Below are positions 60,671 through 64,000 of a DNA stretch of 64,000 nt, in pieces. This DNA comes from Pachypanchax playfairii (taxonomy: Eukaryota > Chordata > Actinopteri > Cyprinodontiformes > Aplocheilidae). How positions within the stretch are numbered: position 1 is the stretch's first letter; each line of letters starts with the position of its first letter. The notes beneath the pieces were generated by a model, which did not search any database, was not told where the DNA came from, and saw only the letters and a list, made by a program, of their open reading frames with translations. The stretch spans positions 9,590,040-9,654,039 of the forward strand of contig SSNP01000005.1 in assembly GCA_006937955.1 (NCBI GenBank), read 5' to 3'. A program made the position numbers and the translations under genes.

Positions 60671-63600
60671 CTGAGATTTAAGAGAAACAGACGGTCTTCA
60701 GCGCAGCTCAAAGGAAAATGTGCTTCCCATTAAATCCACAAAGCCTGATCTTTTCTCTCAACGCTTCAATTTGTTTGACAAGACTCTGCGAAGGAAACGG
60801 AGGAACTGGGAGGAAAAAGAAAAGCTGATAAAAAAATAAAAAGATTATGAGGAAAAGAAATTAGAGACCTAATCTGGAGGTCTGTGATCAGCTCCAGACC
60901 AAGCCGTCTTTTTACAATGAATCCCAGGACTGGATGACCTCACTGTGGAGAAACACAGTGTGAGCGGAAGACGGCTTGAGTTTTCTTTTTTTTCCCCCTT
61001 GTCTCTCTCTCCTTTGTGAACCATCAGCTTCTCAGTGAAATAAAGCTACAGCCAGCTGGGTGAGAAAGTTTCCCTCAAGACGAACTCCTCAGACTGTGTG
61101 AGCGTTCCGTACGATCAGGTGCAAAGGAAGCAGAGAGGTTTGAGCTGGTGTGTGTTCACCATCTGGGCGTGCAGAGAAAGTGTGTAAAACTTAGGTTTCC
61201 TCTTCTCCTGGAGCTTAGCTGGGAGGGTTTTGAAGAGAGGGGGAGTTTTTCCCCTCCTCGTGACCCCTCCTCCCTCCCTCCCATAGGGATGGTGTGTTAC
61301 GCTCCAGGCTGCAGTTGGGAGGTGTGTGTGTGTGTTTGTAACAACGGGTTGGTGAACTGTGTGTGTGGGCTGGTTAAAGTGGGAATGAAGCTTTCTGTGG
61401 CTGCTTGCTTTGTTAGTCAGATCTCTGCACAAACATTCACAAAAATCCAAATCTTGATAAGTCTGAAAGTCGGATGTGAGCCACATCTCAGGATGGGCTG
61501 CGTCTATCAGCTGGACGCACATCTGCAAACCTTACAGCAACCAGGGGAAAAGAATTCAAGTTTACAACTCTTCTAAAACCACAAGGGGGAAAAAAAGAGG
61601 AGAAAGTGGTTAATAGAAGAACTTTAACATCTTAGTAAACAGATGGAGGAAGAAAAAAAAAGAAGTGCTTGATGTACAAAAAACAAAAAAGAAGTCAGTA
61701 TTTGAGTGTGTAAACACAAGCATGAGAGAAGAAAGTCAGCTGCTTATCAAAACTCTCGCTGTACCATAAACATTCAATGGAGTATGAAGTGCTAATGTAG
61801 CATGATGCTAAATATAGCAGGCAGGGTCATTTCTGAGTGACTGTTAGAGCGTGTGTGGGTGAGTAGCTTGCTTAGGGTCCAGGAGATAAGACGGGAGTTT
61901 GAAACATTGTTCTGGTAAAAGAGCACTAAAGCTGTCTTCACTATCAACCGGACTGAGACACAGAAAATGTTACTGATGATTTTAATACTTCAGGTTAAGC
62001 TGTCATGTGATTTAGGCTTAACAATATAACCCCAAAGTTTAAAATCAGACATTTTAAATTCTAAAATTATTTAAACTTGAATAATCCTGGAACATTGTTG
62101 AAAATTGTGGGTGGTTCTGTTATCACACACTATAGTTCCTCTTCTTACTCACACACAATGATACAATGATACAAACACATACACACAAGCAAAGGAAGTG
62201 ACTGACCATTATTCATCCTGTACACAGACCCGTGTCTGTCTCGTATTAATGTCAGTGTAATGAAACACACATCTTTCACCAGATGAAAAGGTCACATCTG
62301 ATGGAGTGCAAATGCCGTCCTTTAGTGGAGCGTACTCCCCGGAGATTACTTGAAGAATAGAAAGTTTAAATAGCTCAGGCTGACGCAGCTATGGAGCCAG
62401 TGGCTTTTATTCTTTTCTGATTCTGAACTTGGGACCTTTAAGACAATTGTTTAATCGATGGGTGTGGTTCTCGGATACAATAATAGATCTAAAAGTTATC
62501 ATAGAACCACAAATAAGGTTTTAATACGTGAAATGACAAACTTAATTTCATCATATTTACAGGAAACCATTGTATGACCTCCTTATGGTCTTAATAAGTC
62601 AGTGAGGGACTCTGTTAACCTCCAAACTCTATAATCTCTGCCTAAAGGAGTCACAAGACACTAATGAGGCATTAGATCAGTGTGTTGTTCCCTTGTAAAC
62701 CCAGCATGTGTGTACTGTAGATGTGTCTGCATGTGGTAAACACATGGAGACTTATTACTTCTATAAATAACTGTGGTCTGCATTTAGAAACTATTAGATC
62801 AATAGGGACCAAAAACAGTGAAAAAGGTTGTCTTGATTTTTTTCTGTGCTGCTGTTACATGAACACAGGGGGGCGGAGCTTTCTGGCTCTGAAAAAAAAC
62901 ACAGTCGCACCTCAAAATAATCAAGCAGGAGCTGCACTTTAGAAAAAAAACTTATAAATCTAAGTATTTTTTCCATTGAAATATTTTTACAGGTGCAGAT
63001 AAAAATATTATAAAGATGAGTTTAGTGTTTCATGTTTAGAATTATTGCAATTCTTCCCTGCCAAGTATTAATAAAACACAAAAAGGCAGTAAGATCACAG
63101 TAAATATCCAAGTTGTTCTTTACATTTTTAAGATATCTTGTCCATATTGTCTTACAGTATAATTAGTGTTCAGAGTTAGACTACAGATAATTTCACCAGT
63201 GATAATTAAAATATTAATGAGTCAGTGGTTACTGGCAATGAACTGGGAGGTCGACTGAGTAATCACCTAATCAGCATTTCCTGTCATTCAAATAGTAAAG
63301 ACGCTTCCTTCAAAAATCAGCAGAGAGCCTGTTCTAGTGACGTTCCCTATTTCCAGATTTAAGTTCCGGAGGAGAAATATCAGCCGTCCTGTTTTTTTCT
63401 GTCTGATTAATTGATAAATCCTGACTGTTAAGTTTAGTTAAGCAGAACTTCGGAGGATTCGGTTGCAGTTCTAACACCTTTTTAGTCAAGCAACTGCAAT
63501 TGGATTTATACCACAAAGAGCCTCAGTCTTTCTTCATTTCTCTGCTCCTGATAATGTGTGTGCTGTGCTGAAGCTTAACAGGCTAGTGATTCAGACTCAC

Positions 63601-64000
63601 TGTTGCTATGGTAGTTGAAAACTCCAAAGTTACTTATATAGAAATGCCATTAACTCTTTATATCCACCTTTGCTCCAAAAATATATTTTTTGTGTGCTGC
63701 TTAACACATATTTTGCTGTAAAGCTAAATGTTATGCATAAAAGTACAATTTTAATCCAAAATACCCAAGTTGTTACTATAAATTTTTCCTGGTGGTGATG
63801 TAATTACATGATGCTTAACACAGATGAATCAACGAGGCTGAAACTAGAAAGGTCATAGAATTATCACTCTATTAGCAGAATTAGCACTCCGTAGCTCTTA
63901 GCAACGACATCCACAAATCCTGGGAACATATCTATGTTGGTGAGGACTATATATTGAAACTATATCAGCGACGTCATGTTTGTGTGCAGAGTACACAATT
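60671..64000. other. Right-edge sequence, probably frmd4a intron
   Basis: No exon encoding the expected preceding FERM sequence was found on the minus strand. It holds purine-rich and GT-rich stretches (about 61320-61380) only. The longest open frames (61115-61528 and 61148-61576, opposed) have no family resemblance. Confidence 0.5.

Noticed and set aside
61115..61576. Opposed open frames of 137 and 142 codons near the right edge
   Set aside because: They overlap each other on opposite strands, have GT-repeat composition and do not match FERM exons.

Overview
This window comes from a vertebrate nuclear genome, most likely a ray-finned (teleost) fish. The genes are split by many short GT-AG introns. 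The spliced products match vertebrate families that I recognise from memory (ARF4, NETO2, TERB1, PDP2, FRMD4A and others). The repeats are decayed copies of LINE and DNA-transposon types that I know from fish genomes. I saw no bacterial operon, tRNA, rRNA or CRISPR array.

Layout, left to right. 1-411: start of a ptpdc1-like phosphatase gene (minus), running off the left edge. 3057-6357: arf4 (minus, complete, 6 exons). 6836-11989: a seven-helix receptor-like gene, probably tmem116 (plus, 12 exons), head-to-head with arf4. 14930-19282: neto2 (minus, 12 exons), convergent with tmem116. 24032-24902: cyren, a Ku-binding regulator of DNA end joining (plus), with a possible alternative last exon at 25305-25442. 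27304-28197: a single-exon acidic protein that I do not recognise (plus). 30414-36748: terb1, a meiotic telomere-bouquet protein (minus, 20 exons). 37847-40210: pdp2, a mitochondrial phosphatase (plus, 8 exons). 41334-46209: a classical type I cadherin (plus, 15 exons). 47178-48493: a four-helix MS4A-like membrane protein (plus, 6 exons). 53196-60670: the 3' part of frmd4a (minus, 13 exons), whose upstream exons lie beyond the right edge or in sequence where I could not find them.

Most spliced models were followed codon by codon and keep frame through every junction: arf4 180 aa, tmem116-like 355 aa, neto2 559 aa, cyren 185 aa (alternative 224 aa), terb1 769 aa, pdp2 527 aa, cadherin 819 aa, tetraspan 213 aa, frmd4a 794 aa (partial). 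The genes do not form a single pathway. The terb1-pdp2-cadherin order resembles the human 16q22 neighbourhood (TERB1, PDP2, CDH16), which supports those calls.

The most interesting observations are these. In cyren, the codons for the C-terminal XLF-like motif are also a usable splice donor, so splicing would swap the C-terminus. A CTCF-like motif lies across the cyren intron-2 donor. The cadherin has a very short prodomain, and its membrane anchor is ten Leu followed by nine Arg encoded by an AGG repeat. An 81-bp stop-free intron sits next to the pdp2 catalytic motif. Terb1 keeps a Cys/His cluster and an altered TRF1-docking motif. A 60-base uninterrupted poly-C tract lies between two convergent genes. 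I found no clearly undescribed multi-gene system.
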